The position numbers and the translations under genes are program-made. The notes beneath the pieces were generated by a model. That model was not told the origin of the DNA and did not search any database. It saw only the letters and a list, made by a program, of their open reading frames with translations. This document shows positions 1 to 9,847 of a DNA stretch of 64,000 nucleotides, one piece after another; the stretch's first letter is position 1, and each line of letters starts with the position of its first letter. Source of the DNA: an uncultured Caulobacter sp. (GTDB lineage Bacteria > Pseudomonadota > Alphaproteobacteria > Caulobacterales > Caulobacteraceae); the NCBI RefSeq assembly GCF_947036865.1, contig NZ_CAMQSF010000004.1, positions 62,001 to 126,000 on the forward strand. The letters are read 5' to 3'.

Positions 1-2
1 AT

Positions 3-536
3 TATTTCGGCGACCGGCGCGCCGTGCTCGACGCGGTGCTGGCCGAATGCCTGCGCCGGGGGCGGCTGGGACTGGACGCCCAGCGCGAGACCGACCTGCC
101 CTTCGCCGAGTCCATCCGGGCCTATGCGCGCGGCCTGGTGAATGCATTGCGGGCCGAGAAGTCGGTGCGCCTGGGCGATGTCTTCGCGCTCAGCCTGGCG
201 GAAGGGCTGATCGATCCCGCCTACGGCCGTCCGGCTCTGGAGCACATCGTCGAGCCGACCTTGCAGGCGCTGGAGGCGCGGCTCGCCCTGCACATCGCGC
301 GGGGCGAGATGCGCGCCGACGCCGATCCGCGGATGGCCGCGCTGCAACTGGTGTCGCCGCTGCTGCTGGCCTGTCTGCACCAGGACCAGCTGGCGGGCGC
401 CGACCTGCGCGTCCTTGATGTCGAGACGCTGATCAACACGGCCTGCGACGTCTTCGTGCGGGCCTTCGCCATCGCGCCCGCCGCGAGCCCCCGCCCCGCC
501 GGGGCCGCGAGAGCCTTGGCTGCGGCAAATACGTAG
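3..536 (+). CDS. TetR-family transcriptional regulator, C-terminal part
   Basis: The reading frame is already open at the window edge, and the first visible residues (YFGDRRAVLDAV) match the end of the TetR DNA-recognition helix and the start of helix 4. The helix-turn-helix N-terminus therefore lies outside the window. The remaining ~175 residues are the alpha-helical ligand-binding and dimerisation domain, which is too variable to predict a ligand. A perfect 12-base palindrome lies 14 bases after the stop and upstream of the next gene; it could be this regulator's operator. An internal GTG at 24 is not a plausible start because it would remove the conserved helix. Confidence 0.8.
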   Translation, partial: YFGDRRAVLDAVLAECLRRGRLGLDAQRETDLPFAESIRAYARGLVNALRAEKSVRLGDVFALSLAEGLIDPAYGRPALEHIVEPTLQALEARLALHIARGEMRADADPRMAALQLVSPLLLACLHQDQLAGADLRVLDVETLINTACDVFVRAFAIAPAASPRPAGAARALAAANT

Positions 537-549
537 CCTCCTTTCTTTA

Positions 550-561
550 TACCAATTGGTA
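550..561. promoter_or_regulatory. Perfect palindrome TACCAATTGGTA, candidate TetR operator
   Basis: TACCAATTGGTA is an exact 12-base palindrome in an AT-rich patch of a GC-rich gap, 45 bases before the DUF3429 start codon. Its symmetry and position between a TetR gene and the next gene fit an operator. Binding is inferred. Confidence 0.4.
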
Positions 562-605
562 CATTAAATTCCCGGCGATCGGTTCGATCGAAGGGAAGGC
601 TTCGC

Positions 606-1085
606 ATGGCTGTGGTCGAGGGCGAGAACCAAGGCGCCGCGCTGGCGAGCACCATGAGCGTGCTGGGCGCGTTGGGTCTGGCGCCTTTCGTCGCGCCGCC
701 GCTGGCGGTGTTCGCCGGACTGATCGCCCCGCCGGTGGCCTGGGTGGCCCAGGCCGCTTACGCCTCGGCGATCCTGGCCTTTCTCGCCGGCACCCGCGCC
801 GCCCACGCCGCCTTGGGACCTCATGCGGACAGGACGTCGCTGCTGATTTCGATGCTCCCGCCGCTGGTCGGCTTCGCGGCGGCCGCCGTGGTCGCTCGCG
901 ACAGCGCGGGCCTTGGCGCTGTCCTGGGCTTGCTCGCCCTGGCCTTGGCGCTGGCCCTGCACGGCGTCTGGGACGTCACGGCGGCCGCGCTTCCGGACTG
1001 GTATCGGAGGCTGCGCGCGCCGCTGACGGTCGTGGCCTGCGGGGCGCTGCTGCTCGGCGCCTGGGGCGCGGGGCTGGTCGCGTGA
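606..1085 (+). CDS. DUF3429 family integral membrane protein
   Basis: A 159-residue, very hydrophobic protein with about five predicted membrane segments (roughly residues 15-35, 38-60, 77-97, 100-120 and 137-157). The pattern of helices and the C-terminal segment with WYRRLRAPLT resemble the DUF3429 family, whose function is unknown. A GAAGGGAAGG ribosome-binding stretch precedes the ATG. Its stop overlaps the GTG start of the SDR gene, so the two are probably co-transcribed and may be controlled by the upstream TetR protein. Confidence 0.7.
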   Translation: MAVVEGENQGAALASTMSVLGALGLAPFVAPPLAVFAGLIAPPVAWVAQAAYASAILAFLAGTRAAHAALGPHADRTSLLISMLPPLVGFAAAAVVARDSAGLGAVLGLLALALALALHGVWDVTAAALPDWYRRLRAPLTVVACGALLLGAWGAGLVA

Positions 1086-1804
1086 CGTCGCGCGTCGCCG
1101 TCGTCGTCGGGGCTAGCGGAGGCCTTGGCCGAGCGCTGTTGACTCGCCTGGCCGCCGAACCCGGACGCGCGTTCGTCGTCGGCGTCGGCCGCCGGCGCCC
1201 CGCCGATTGGCCCAGCGCGCCGCGCACGCCCTTCATCGAGGCCGACCTGTTGGACGAGACGGCGCTGGCGGCCCTGGCCGAAACCCTCTCGGGGATGGGC
1301 GTGGTCGATCTGATCCTGATCGCCACGGGCCTGCTGCACGAGGACGGCGTCACGCCGGAAAAGACCATGCGGGCGATCGGCGCCGAGACCCTGTGCCGGC
1401 TGTTCGAGGTCAATGCGATCCTGCCCAGCCTGGTGGCCAAGCATCTGGCCCCGCTGCTGCCTCGCGACGAGGCCAGCGTCCTGGCCGCGCTTTCGGCGCG
1501 GGTCGGCAGCATCGGCGACAACCGTCTGGGCGGCTGGCACGCCTACCGCGCCAGCAAGGCGGCGCTGAACATGATTTTCCGCTGCCAGGCGCTGGAGCTT
1601 CGCCGCGAGCGCCCCCGCGCGGTGTGCGTCGTGCTGCACCCGGGCACCGTGGCCACGGCGCTCAGCGCCCCGTTCGCCAAGTCCTCCCGCGCGATGATCA
1701 GCGCCGACGACGCCGCGGAGCGGCTGCTGAAGGTCCTGGCCCGTCTGGAGCCCGCCGATAGCGGCGAGTTCTTCGCCTATGACGGCGAGCGCATCCCTTG
1801 GTGA
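1082..1804 (+). CDS. Short-chain dehydrogenase/reductase (C-factor-like)
   Basis: A 240-residue Rossmann-fold SDR. The N-terminus has the cofactor-binding motif GASGGLGRA (about residues 10-18), and the active site shows a serine around SARVGS followed by YRASK (Tyr-x-x-x-Lys). The spacing resembles the C-factor/CsgA-like subfamily of cytoplasmic SDRs; the substrate is unknown. The GTG start overlaps the stop of the DUF3429 gene by four bases, which suggests translational coupling. Confidence 0.8.
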   Translation: MTSRVAVVVGASGGLGRALLTRLAAEPGRAFVVGVGRRRPADWPSAPRTPFIEADLLDETALAALAETLSGMGVVDLILIATGLLHEDGVTPEKTMRAIGAETLCRLFEVNAILPSLVAKHLAPLLPRDEASVLAALSARVGSIGDNRLGGWHAYRASKAALNMIFRCQALELRRERPRAVCVVLHPGTVATALSAPFAKSSRAMISADDAAERLLKVLARLEPADSGEFFAYDGERIPW

Positions 1805-1849
1805 CCCGCCCGTGTTCTCCCCCTCCGCCAACCGCATGAGACGCCCAGA

Positions 1850-2353
1850 ATGCTGATCCCCGGCGATGTCGCCCGCGCCGTGCGCCGGACGACCACGACC
1901 TTCGTGCTGAACTGGATCGACGCGCGCCAGCGCGCGCTCGACCTGGACCCGCTGGAGTTCCTGATCTTCCACACCATCGCCGCCGCCAACCTGCAGCATC
2001 TGCCGCTGAGCCGGCGCGCGGCGCTCGACGATCCGGAAGTCGACGCCGAGCGTCGTCCGGTGTCGATCGAGGGCGTGGCCGCCGCGCTGAACGTGCCGGG
2101 CGAGACCGTTCGTCGCCGCCTGCGAGCCCTCGCCGAGCGGCGGCTGATCGACCGGATGGGTCAGATCGAGGACGAGGACGGCGAACGCAGCGGCGTCAGC
2201 GCCGGCCTGGCCGTCGACCTTCCGGCGCTCGAAACGCCGCCGCTGCGACGGGCGCTGGATCTTGAGCTGTCGCAGCTGTGGCGGCTGTTGTTGTCGCTGG
2301 AGGCGCTGGGCGTGATCCGCATCAACCGCGACCACATCGCCCGGGCCGCTTGA
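1850..2353 (+). CDS. Small winged-helix DNA-binding protein (predicted)
   Basis: A 167-residue soluble protein. Residues ~70-105 read as a helix-turn-helix (VSIEGVAAALNVPGETVRRR) followed by an arginine-rich wing, as in MarR- or Crp-type winged helices. The N-terminal half is helical with no clear ligand domain, and the C-terminal half may mediate dimerisation. I do not recognise a named family. It starts 45 bases after the SDR stop and ends tail-to-tail against the large minus-strand carbohydrate operon, with no visible terminator between them. Confidence 0.6.
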   Translation: MLIPGDVARAVRRTTTTFVLNWIDARQRALDLDPLEFLIFHTIAAANLQHLPLSRRAALDDPEVDAERRPVSIEGVAAALNVPGETVRRRLRALAERRLIDRMGQIEDEDGERSGVSAGLAVDLPALETPPLRRALDLELSQLWRLLLSLEALGVIRINRDHIARAA

Positions 2354-2360
2354 AGCGCGC

Positions 2361-4043
2361 CTACAGCGAGAGCCGCGTGGTCCGCGCCACGGGCGTGGCG
2401 GTCTGGACCGGGTTCTCGCCATCCCGGCCCCACTGATAGGCGACGACGGTGATCACGAGCGGGCCGGCGGTCAGGGCGGGAGGCTCGGTCAGAACCAGGC
2501 GATCCCGCGGGTCCACATAGGCCGGTCCCTCCTTGACATAGTAGCGCACCGGCAGGCCGCTGGAGGCCGTGGCCTTCAAAGGCGTGGGCGCCGCCCCGCG
2601 CCGCAGCTCGGGCAGGGGCGGGAAGCTGATCGTCTGGGCCAGACCCGAGGCCCGTCGCGTGGGAATGCGGATCAGCACCGGCTGGACGACGGGCCTGTAG
2701 CGGTCGTCGCCGGGATGCTCGGCGAGAATGATGACCTTGTCGATATTGTCCTCGGCCCGGCTGAAGCGGATCCGAAAGCGATCGGGACCGACCTGCGCGC
2801 AGCTCCAGCCCCAGCCGGCGACCCGCAGGCGCACGGCGGACGAGTCGGGGATGCGCGGCGGTTCCGCCTGACCGGCGGCCGGCGGCTCGACCAGTCGCTC
2901 AACCCGCAGCGAAAAGCTTTCCCCGTCCGCGTCCGGCTCGAAGGCCAGCTCGGGCAGTTTCCCATCTAGGGCGGGAACCAGCCGGCCATGCTGGCGAAAG
3001 CCAAGCCATTGCGGCGCGCGTTCGCGACCCTCGGCGAACCGCGCGAGCCCTCGCGCCAACCGGGCGTCGAAGACTCGCATCGCCTCGTCGGGCGGGCCTT
3101 GGTAGAGGGGCGCGGGCGCGGGCTCGAACCGTTGAGGCGCGCGCGTGTCGACCAGCCAGAACCTGTCCGGCGGAACCGAGCGAAACGCCGAACCCACGCC
3201 CGAGCGAGCCGGCAGGCGGGCTCGCGCCGCCGCGGCGATGAAGTCGGCGGCGTAGCGCGAGAGATCTTGCGACCACTCGAAATGACCGCTGCCGGTCTTG
3301 GTCAGGCCGATCGCCGCCGCGCCGGGATGGGCCGCGCCGTAGGCCGCCATCTGGCGAGCCGTGGCGTCGAGGTCGCCGAGCTTGTAGGCCGCGCCCAACT
3401 CGAAGATCTCGGCCCCGACCTGGAGGATCGGCGTGTCCTTCAGCGATGCTTCCGGATCCCAGGCGGGCGGCCGTCCCAGGCCGGCCTTGGCGCTGATGAT
3501 CGCCAGGACGCGCTCGGGCCGCCAGTAGGCGGGATTGAAGGCGAAGCCCTGGGAGGCGGAATGGCCGATCGTCACGAGCGGCGCCGTCGCGACCTCGTCA
3601 TAGCCCGACACCCGCGCCAGGGCGGCCAGCGAGGCTTCCAGAACCTCGTGATCGCGGGTGACCGCGTCATAGACGAAGCGGTTGCCCCAGTTGCGGTTGA
3701 ACCAGACCAGCGCCATCGACTCGCGCGCGGCCAGTTCGCGGATCACTGGGTCCTCGAGGAACATCTTCTCGATGACGATGGTCTGGCCGATGATCACCGC
3801 GCGGACGCGCCGCGCTCGCGGAGGGATCCACAGATAGGCGTTGGCCTTTCGGCCGGGGACGTCGACGCGAAACGGCCAGACCGACTGGCCGTCGAAGCCC
3901 GGCAGTTCGGGCGCGGCCCCGGGCGCGTCGCCGATGGGGAAGGGAGCGGCGCGCGCGGGGAAGCTCTCGCCCGGCGTCACGGCCAGCGAGGCCGCGCCGG
4001 CCCCGATCAGCCATCGGCGTCGGTCGAGGCGCGGCCCGCTCAT
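2361..4043 (-). CDS. Secreted alpha/beta-hydrolase family protein, putative carbohydrate esterase
   Basis: A 560-residue exported protein with a twin-arginine-like leader (DRRRWLIGAGAASLA). Residues ~55-270 form an alpha/beta-hydrolase core with nucleophile motif GHSAS (Ser162) and a later SGHFEWS that may supply the histidine. The C-terminal ~250 residues look like beta-sandwich modules. It is the last gene of the minus-strand operon; its ATG overlaps the stop of the SGNH esterase gene. Context suggests it removes ester groups from the glycan or its oligosaccharides. The substrate cannot be assigned, and a catalytically altered hydrolase remains possible. Confidence 0.65.
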   Translation of the reverse strand: MSGPRLDRRRWLIGAGAASLAVTPGESFPARAAPFPIGDAPGAAPELPGFDGQSVWPFRVDVPGRKANAYLWIPPRARRVRAVIIGQTIVIEKMFLEDPVIRELAARESMALVWFNRNWGNRFVYDAVTRDHEVLEASLAALARVSGYDEVATAPLVTIGHSASQGFAFNPAYWRPERVLAIISAKAGLGRPPAWDPEASLKDTPILQVGAEIFELGAAYKLGDLDATARQMAAYGAAHPGAAAIGLTKTGSGHFEWSQDLSRYAADFIAAAARARLPARSGVGSAFRSVPPDRFWLVDTRAPQRFEPAPAPLYQGPPDEAMRVFDARLARGLARFAEGRERAPQWLGFRQHGRLVPALDGKLPELAFEPDADGESFSLRVERLVEPPAAGQAEPPRIPDSSAVRLRVAGWGWSCAQVGPDRFRIRFSRAEDNIDKVIILAEHPGDDRYRPVVQPVLIRIPTRRASGLAQTISFPPLPELRRGAAPTPLKATASSGLPVRYYVKEGPAYVDPRDRLVLTEPPALTAGPLVITVVAYQWGRDGENPVQTATPVARTTRLSL

Positions 4044-5989
4044 GGCTTGGCCGGGGCGATGGGCTCCTCGAACGGCGTCGCGGGCAGGTTCCGCCGATTA
4101 TAGAGATTGATGATCGGCGAGTCGGCCCAGGCGTAGCGGACGAAGCTCGGCGAGAAGCCTTGCGGGACCGCCAGCAGCACCTCCGACTTGTCGACGCGGG
4201 CGTCGGCGAACCGGCAGCGACGGGCGGCGTCGCACAGCTCGAAGCTGGCGGGCGTGTTGGCGCTGTAGACGACGAGGCCGTCCTCGGCGGCGTCGAACGT
4301 GACCGCCACCGTGTCGCCGCGCCGCTCGACCTTGATCGGGGCGGGGCTGGCGGCGGCGACGGGGCGTCCATAGGCGAGCCGTAGGGTCTGGTCCGCCACG
4401 CGGGTCGCCACGTCGCGCTTGTTGACGGGGTGGACGTCGTTGATCTCGCCCAGATCGATGGTGACGGCCAGGGCGGCGTTTCCGTCGTTCAGCACCGTCT
4501 TGCGCTGCGCCTCGCGCAGTTCGGCCCAGGCCGAGTTCATCGGCTTGTCCGAGCGCGCGTGCCAGTTGGGCAGTTGCACGACGACGAAGGGCAGGGGGCG
4601 CTGGAAGCCGGCGCGCCAGCTCTCCAGCAGAGCCGGCAGGGTCCCCGCGTAGTCGGCCGCCTTCGAGGCGTTCTGCTCGCCCTGGTACCAGAGCACCGCC
4701 TTCAGGCCGTAGGGCTGCAGCGGGGCGATCATGCCGTTGAAGAGATTGGTCACGCCCCGGCCCGGCTCCCAGGGCGCGCGGGGCGGCGCGCCGGTGTCGG
4801 CCAGCGGCGCGGCGATCTTGTAGCGCCACGGACCGGCGATGGAGACGTCGCCCGCGGCCGTGGTCAGCTTGGCGTCCTTGCCGCCTTTCCAGCCGCCGGC
4901 GCCGTAGCTGCCCGTGACGCGCAGGGCGATCAGATTGTCGCCGGCCTTCAGGACGCCGCGCGGGACGCGGTAGCGCCGCTCGCGGTCGCCCTCGTCGCTG
5001 CCGACCCAGACGCCGTTGACGAAGGTGGCGTCCATGTCGGTCAGCCGCCCCAGCAGGAGCGTCGCCTCGCCCTGGGCCTGTTCCGCCGTCAGGGTGATCC
5101 GCCGGCGCAGCCAGATCGTGCCGTCGAAGTCGCGCAGCGCGGCGTCGCCGGCGCCCTGCCAGCGGCCGTCCAGCGTGATCTGTCCCCAGTCGGCGTCGTC
5201 GAAGGCCGGTTGACGCCAAGCGGCCGTCTCCAGGGTCTTGCGGGTCTTCCACCACGGCTCGATCATGTCGCGCAGCGCGGCCTGGCCCAGGGCGGGATCC
5301 TTGGCGTAGGCGGCGTACATCGCCAGGTCCTTGGCCTTTTGACCGGTGGCGCCCAGGGCCTCGGCGCTCAGCCAGTCCTCGATCGGCGAGCCGCCGACCG
5401 AGGCGTTGATCAGGCCGATCGGGGTCTTCAGCGTCTCGCGCAGTTGCCGGCCGGCCAGCAGGCAGACCGCCGAGAATTCCGGGACCGTCGAAGGATCGGC
5501 GATCGTCCAGCGGGCGGAGGCCGGTAGGGCGCTGGCCGGCTTCAGCGCGCCGGTCTTCTCGACCGAGAGCAGGCGGACGCCCGGATCGGCCGCACGAGAC
5601 AAGTCCTTGCCGGGGCTGAGCATCGACCTCAGCGGGAAGGCCATGTTCGATTGACCCGAGCACAACAGCACGTCGCCGACCAGGACGTCCCGCACGGTTT
5701 GGGTCTCGGCGCCGGCGGTGACCTGCAGCTCGTACGGTCCCCCCGCCGGGATCGCCGGAAGGTTCGCGCGCCACCGCCCGTCGGCGCCGGCGACGGCTTG
5801 GGCCTCGACGCCGTTCAGGCGGATGCCGACCTTGGCGCCGGGCGCGGCCTTGCCCCAGACGGGGATGGGGCCGTCGCGCTGCACCACGGCGTGATCTTGG
5901 AACACGGGGGCCAGCAAGGGCTCGGCGCGAGCTTGGGCCGATAGCGCGATCGCGAGGCCCGCGCCCAGCATCAACGACAGCTTCCTCAT
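4040..5989 (-). CDS. Sialate O-acetylesterase-like SGNH esterase (CE20-like)
   Basis: A 649-residue protein with a Sec signal peptide (residues 1-22). The SGNH block I motif CSGQSN is at 110-115 (nucleophile Ser114), and the late DVHP motif supplies the Asp/His pair. A jelly-roll-like segment (about residues 240-400) is inserted within the esterase fold, an arrangement known from SASA/CE20 carbohydrate acetylesterases of plant-polysaccharide loci. It probably deacetylates imported oligosaccharides in the periplasm. It overlaps both operon neighbours by four bases. The sialate name is only the family label; nothing here indicates sialic acid. Confidence 0.85.
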   Translation of the reverse strand: MRKLSLMLGAGLAIALSAQARAEPLLAPVFQDHAVVQRDGPIPVWGKAAPGAKVGIRLNGVEAQAVAGADGRWRANLPAIPAGGPYELQVTAGAETQTVRDVLVGDVLLCSGQSNMAFPLRSMLSPGKDLSRAADPGVRLLSVEKTGALKPASALPASARWTIADPSTVPEFSAVCLLAGRQLRETLKTPIGLINASVGGSPIEDWLSAEALGATGQKAKDLAMYAAYAKDPALGQAALRDMIEPWWKTRKTLETAAWRQPAFDDADWGQITLDGRWQGAGDAALRDFDGTIWLRRRITLTAEQAQGEATLLLGRLTDMDATFVNGVWVGSDEGDRERRYRVPRGVLKAGDNLIALRVTGSYGAGGWKGGKDAKLTTAAGDVSIAGPWRYKIAAPLADTGAPPRAPWEPGRGVTNLFNGMIAPLQPYGLKAVLWYQGEQNASKAADYAGTLPALLESWRAGFQRPLPFVVVQLPNWHARSDKPMNSAWAELREAQRKTVLNDGNAALAVTIDLGEINDVHPVNKRDVATRVADQTLRLAYGRPVAAASPAPIKVERRGDTVAVTFDAAEDGLVVYSANTPASFELCDAARRCRFADARVDKSEVLLAVPQGFSPSFVRYAWADSPIINLYNRRNLPATPFEEPIAPAKP

Positions 5990-7161
5990 CGCCGGCTTCC
6001 TTTCGTCGCGGTGTGGGTCAGGTCTTCCAGGCTGTCGGCGGTGAGGTCCGCCAGCCGATTGGCGCCGGTCAGCGCCATGGCCACGCGCATCTCGGCGGCC
6101 AGCAGTCTCAGGACGTCGGCGACGCCGGCCTGGCCGCGCGCCGCCAGGGCGTAGACCCAGGCTCGGCCGATCAGGACGCTATCGGCGCCGCGGGCCAGCA
6201 TGCGGACCACGTCGAGGCCCGAGCGCACGCCGCCGTCCGCCAGAACGGTGGCGTCGCCGGCCACGGCCTCCGCGACCCTGGGCAGGGCCGCGACCGAGGA
6301 CAGGACGCCGTCCAGCTGCCGGCCGCCGTGGTTGGACACCACCACGCCGTCCGCGCCGCAGCGGATCGCCTCGCGCGCGTCGTCGGGATCGAGGATGCCC
6401 TTGACGATCAAGGGGCCGCGCCATTGGCTCCGGACCCATTCCAGATCCCGCCAGGTGACGCTGGGGTCGAAATTGTCGCGCATCCAGGCGAAGAAGTCCT
6501 CGATGCCGGTCTTGCCCTTCAGCACCGGGGCGACATTGCCCAGGCTGTGCGGGCCGCCGCGCAGGCCGACGTCATAGGCCCAGCCGGGACGGACCATCGC
6601 CTGGGCGAACCGCCGCGCCGCGCCGCCGAGGCCGGGCGCGCCGGCCAGGCCCGAGCGGTAGTCGCGATAGCGCGTGCCGGGCACCGGCATGTCGACGGTG
6701 AAGACCAGAGCGCCGCACTCGGCCTCGGCGGCCTTGCGCAACAGGTCCGCCATGAAGGCGCGGTCGCGGATCATGTAGAGCTGGAACCAGAACGGCGCCC
6801 CGCTGGCGCGGCGAACTTCCTCGATCGAGCAGGCCGACACGGTCGAGAGCGTGAACGGCACGCCCGCCTCCAGGGCCGCGCGCTGGGCCTGGACCTCGCC
6901 GCGACGCGCGTAGAGGCCTGACAAGCCGACCGGGGCCAGCGCCACCGGCAGCTTCACGGATTGTCCGAACAGGTCGCCGCTGAGATCGATGCCCGAGACG
7001 TCGCGCATGACCCGCTGCCGCAGGGCGATGGCCTGCAAGTCCTCGCGGTTTCGCCGCAGGGTGAGTTCGTCGTAAGAGCCGCCGTCCAGATATTCGAACA
7101 GGAAATGCGGCAGGCGCGCCTGGGCCAGGGCGCGGTAGTCGCTGATCGAGGCCGCTTTCAT
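5986..7161 (-). CDS. lldD: FMN-dependent alpha-hydroxy-acid dehydrogenase, probable L-lactate dehydrogenase
   Basis: A 391-residue protein of the LldD/glycolate-oxidase family. Visible family signatures are the early [11 protein letters not shown] and the C-terminal [10 protein letters not shown] active-site block (catalytic His, substrate-binding Arg), followed by the phosphate-binding ADGGVRSG and IGRAW. It oxidises L-lactate to pyruvate and passes electrons to the respiratory chain. I place the start at 7161 (ATGAAAGCG after AGGTGG), overlapping the previous stop. Its presence inside a glycan operon makes sense because the L-fucose pathway encoded nearby ends in pyruvate plus L-lactate. 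Confidence 0.88.
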   Translation of the reverse strand: MKAASISDYRALAQARLPHFLFEYLDGGSYDELTLRRNREDLQAIALRQRVMRDVSGIDLSGDLFGQSVKLPVALAPVGLSGLYARRGEVQAQRAALEAGVPFTLSTVSACSIEEVRRASGAPFWFQLYMIRDRAFMADLLRKAAEAECGALVFTVDMPVPGTRYRDYRSGLAGAPGLGGAARRFAQAMVRPGWAYDVGLRGGPHSLGNVAPVLKGKTGIEDFFAWMRDNFDPSVTWRDLEWVRSQWRGPLIVKGILDPDDAREAIRCGADGVVVSNHGGRQLDGVLSSVAALPRVAEAVAGDATVLADGGVRSGLDVVRMLARGADSVLIGRAWVYALAARGQAGVADVLRLLAAEMRVAMALTGANRLADLTADSLEDLTHTATKGSRR

Positions 7162-8879
7162 GGGAGCCACCTTTTGGCGATGTCGCGCACCGTCGCCTCA
7201 AGTCCGTCCGCGCGCGCGAAGTCGGGCGGGGTGAAGTCGAAGGCGCGCGGCTGGTAAAAACTGGAGGCGCCGGGACGCTCGGCCAGCGCCTCATAGTCGC
7301 GCCAGGCCGTTTCGTAGGCCGCCACGGCGGCCGTCAAGCCGATTTTATCGTCGAGGCGGCCAATGCGCCCGGCCCGCTGGCCGATCAGCATCACGCGCCA
7401 GCCCGCGGCGATCGCCTGGTGCAGTCGCAGCCCGTGCTCGCACGAGTCGCGCAGGAAGCCTTGATCCGCCGGATCGGGGAGGGCGACCTGATCGGCCAGG
7501 GCGACGATCTCGCGCCATTGGTCCACGGCCAGGTCCTTTTCCGCCAGCACGCCGTCGGTCAGGTCCTGACGGTCGATGCGGTCGAGATCGGCGTTCAGCG
7601 CGCACCACTTTTCTTCGTTGAGCGCGGCCCAGACGTCGGCGGGCGCGACGCCGCCCAGGAACTCGTCCCGCGTCCACCAGGGATTGACGGCGGTCAGCAG
7701 GCTCGACCGGCCGCGTAGCACCGCCGAGGCCGACAGCAGGCACAGACGCCGCAGCGCCGTGGTCGAGCGATCGTCCAGGCCCCACTGGTCGCGGCAGACC
7801 CGATCGAAGGCGGCGGCCTCGCCGGCCTCGGGCGCCTTGGACCAGGCCAGCAGAACGGCGGCGTTCAAGGCGCACCAGAACTCCCGCGCCGGACGCGGCC
7901 CGGCCCAGCCGCCGCCTCGGCTCCAGATCACCAGCCCGGCCAGCGGCGCCGTGCCGTCGAGCGCACCCAGGCCTCTGGGCGCGGGATCGCCGGCCCGCTC
8001 CTCGAAGCCGTCGATGACGCCTTGGGCGATATAGTTCGGGAAGACGCCCTTGCCCTCGTATTCACGTTGGCACTGGACCTCCACCCAGTGGGGGTGCCGT
8101 CCCAGGCCCAGGGTCGGGTTGAACCGGAAGCCGCGATGAAAGTCGCCGGCGGTGTGCTTGATGGCCAGGGACAGCCGCGGGTGCGGCGCGACCTGATCGG
8201 ACATCCGCAGAAAGAGGTCCGGATCGGTGTGCACCCCGCCGAAGGCCCAGGTGCGGTAGATCACCTCCAGCCCGCGTTCGCAGAGACCCTCGCGCAGCAG
8301 GTTCAGCAACAGGGCGTGACGATCGGCGGCCGCCCAGGGCGCGGCGTCCGCCGCGCCGCCGTCGGCGGGATTGTTGCCCACGAAGTCCGGCGTGTTGTGC
8401 AGATAGGTCTCGCCGGTGCGGATCACGACGCCGCTCAGACCCGGAAAGCGGGCGACGATCTCGTCGGCCATGGCCCGGTGGACCGCCTGGGTGGCCGGAC
8501 GCGACAGGTCGAAGCGCCCTCGCGCGTCGGTCATCGCCTCGCCGTGACGCTCCAGCACCGTCCGGGGCAACACGATCATGTCGGCCCAGACATAGGCCTT
8601 CAGGCCTTGGGCCCGGCGCGTGTCGATGAAGGCGCGGATGACCTCGGCGCGGGCGTCGGCGCGGGCGCGGGCCGCCGAGCCGGGGGGCGCGAGCGCCGGA
8701 TCGAAGCCCTCGAAGGTCAGCGCCGTCTGCAAGAACCCGAAGTCATTGAGAACATCGCCCGCGAAGCCGAGCTCGGCCAGATGGGCCGGATCGCTGAACC
8801 GGGTCTCGATCGGCGGCTCGCCTGGCGTCTGGTGCACCAGGTTGAGCGCGGCCAGGGGCGGTCGATGGGCCGCCGACAT
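7158..8879 (-). CDS. Putative glycoside hydrolase, GH67 alpha-glucuronidase-like
   Basis: A 573-residue protein without a clear signal peptide. Its middle portion looks like a TIM barrel: [22 protein letters not shown], then [14 protein letters not shown] followed by FPNYI. The last motif resembles the QxTQEYxG block of GH67 alpha-glucuronidases, so removal of a (methyl)glucuronic acid branch is a reasonable guess, but the family assignment rests on short motifs. The ATG lies two bases after the preceding esterase stop, and the stop overlaps lldD. It is shorter than typical GH67 enzymes (~700 residues), lacking an obvious N-terminal domain. Confidence 0.55.
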   Translation of the reverse strand: MSAAHRPPLAALNLVHQTPGEPPIETRFSDPAHLAELGFAGDVLNDFGFLQTALTFEGFDPALAPPGSAARARADARAEVIRAFIDTRRAQGLKAYVWADMIVLPRTVLERHGEAMTDARGRFDLSRPATQAVHRAMADEIVARFPGLSGVVIRTGETYLHNTPDFVGNNPADGGAADAAPWAAADRHALLLNLLREGLCERGLEVIYRTWAFGGVHTDPDLFLRMSDQVAPHPRLSLAIKHTAGDFHRGFRFNPTLGLGRHPHWVEVQCQREYEGKGVFPNYIAQGVIDGFEERAGDPAPRGLGALDGTAPLAGLVIWSRGGGWAGPRPAREFWCALNAAVLLAWSKAPEAGEAAAFDRVCRDQWGLDDRSTTALRRLCLLSASAVLRGRSSLLTAVNPWWTRDEFLGGVAPADVWAALNEEKWCALNADLDRIDRQDLTDGVLAEKDLAVDQWREIVALADQVALPDPADQGFLRDSCEHGLRLHQAIAAGWRVMLIGQRAGRIGRLDDKIGLTAAVAAYETAWRDYEALAERPGASSFYQPRAFDFTPPDFARADGLEATVRDIAKRWLP

Positions 8880-8881
8880 GG

Positions 8882-9847
8882 TCAGGCCTGGCTCCGCAGC
8901 CAGGTCAGATAGAGCTCGAGCCAGACCCCGACCGGCTTGCTCAGCGCCCGGCGGTAGCCGAAGCCGTGGCCGCCGCGCGGGAAGACGTGCAGTTCCAGCG
9001 GGCGCTTGGCCTTCTGCAAGGCGGCGGCGAACATCAGGCTGTTCTCGACGGGCACGGCCGCATCGTCCTGGCAGGCGACGATGAAGGTCGGCGGCGTCGC
9101 GGCGCCGACCGCGTTCTGCAACGAGTAGCGGGCGGCGAGCTCGGGCGTCGGGGACGGGCCCAGGAGGTTGTCGCGCGAGCCGGCGTTGGCGAACGGCGGC
9201 TCCATCGCGATCACGGGGTAGACGAGGGCCAGTCCGGCCGGAGCCGCCGAGATCCGATCCGTCGCGTCCACCGGGGCGTAGGTCGATTGATCCGGCCACA
9301 CGGCGAGGCTGGCGGCCAGGTGCCCGCCCGCCGACAGGCCCAGGACGCTGATCGCGTCGGCGACGCCCAGGCTCGCCGCACGGGCCTTGAACAGGCGCAT
9401 GGCCCGCTGGGCGTCGGCGAGCGGAACCTCCGCGCGCTTGGTCCAGCCCTCGCCCGGCAGCCGGTACAGCAGGACGCCGACGGTGTAGCCGCGTTCGCGC
9501 AGCCAGTGGGCGATTTCCCAGCCCTCGCGGTCGACGCCGACGACCTTGTACGAGCCGCCCGGGATCAGCAGGATCGCCGCGCCGTTCGGGCGGAGCGGCT
9601 TGAACAGCGACAGGCGCGGACGGCTGATCCCCGAGGCCACGCGATCGTGGAAGGCCGCGTCGCCCATGTCCTTGATCGTCTCGGTCAAGGGCGTCGCGGG
9701 CGAGGGCAGGGCGCCGGCGGGCCACAGGTCGATGATCTCGTCCGGCTTCGGCCAGCCGCCGACCGTGTTGGTCTGGGCGCGCGCGGCGTCGGCGACCGAG
9801 GCGCTGGCCGTCGCGACCATGGCCGCCAGAACGCCTCGGCGGTTCAT
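8882..9847 (-). CDS. Secreted alpha/beta hydrolase, BD-FAE/acetyl-xylan-esterase-like
   Basis: A 321-residue exported esterase. The leader runs to about residue 25 (ASVADAARAQ). The oxyanion loop IPGGSY is near 95-100, the nucleophile motif LGLSAGGH gives Ser172, the acid lies in CQDDAAVP and the histidine in GGHGFG. This is the fold of bifunctional feruloyl/acetyl esterases common in hemicellulose and pectin loci. It overlaps the stop of the upstream symporter gene by four bases. It is probably one of at least three esterase activities encoded in this operon. Confidence 0.82.
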   Translation of the reverse strand: MNRRGVLAAMVATASASVADAARAQTNTVGGWPKPDEIIDLWPAGALPSPATPLTETIKDMGDAAFHDRVASGISRPRLSLFKPLRPNGAAILLIPGGSYKVVGVDREGWEIAHWLRERGYTVGVLLYRLPGEGWTKRAEVPLADAQRAMRLFKARAASLGVADAISVLGLSAGGHLAASLAVWPDQSTYAPVDATDRISAAPAGLALVYPVIAMEPPFANAGSRDNLLGPSPTPELAARYSLQNAVGAATPPTFIVACQDDAAVPVENSLMFAAALQKAKRPLELHVFPRGGHGFGYRRALSKPVGVWLELYLTWLRSQA

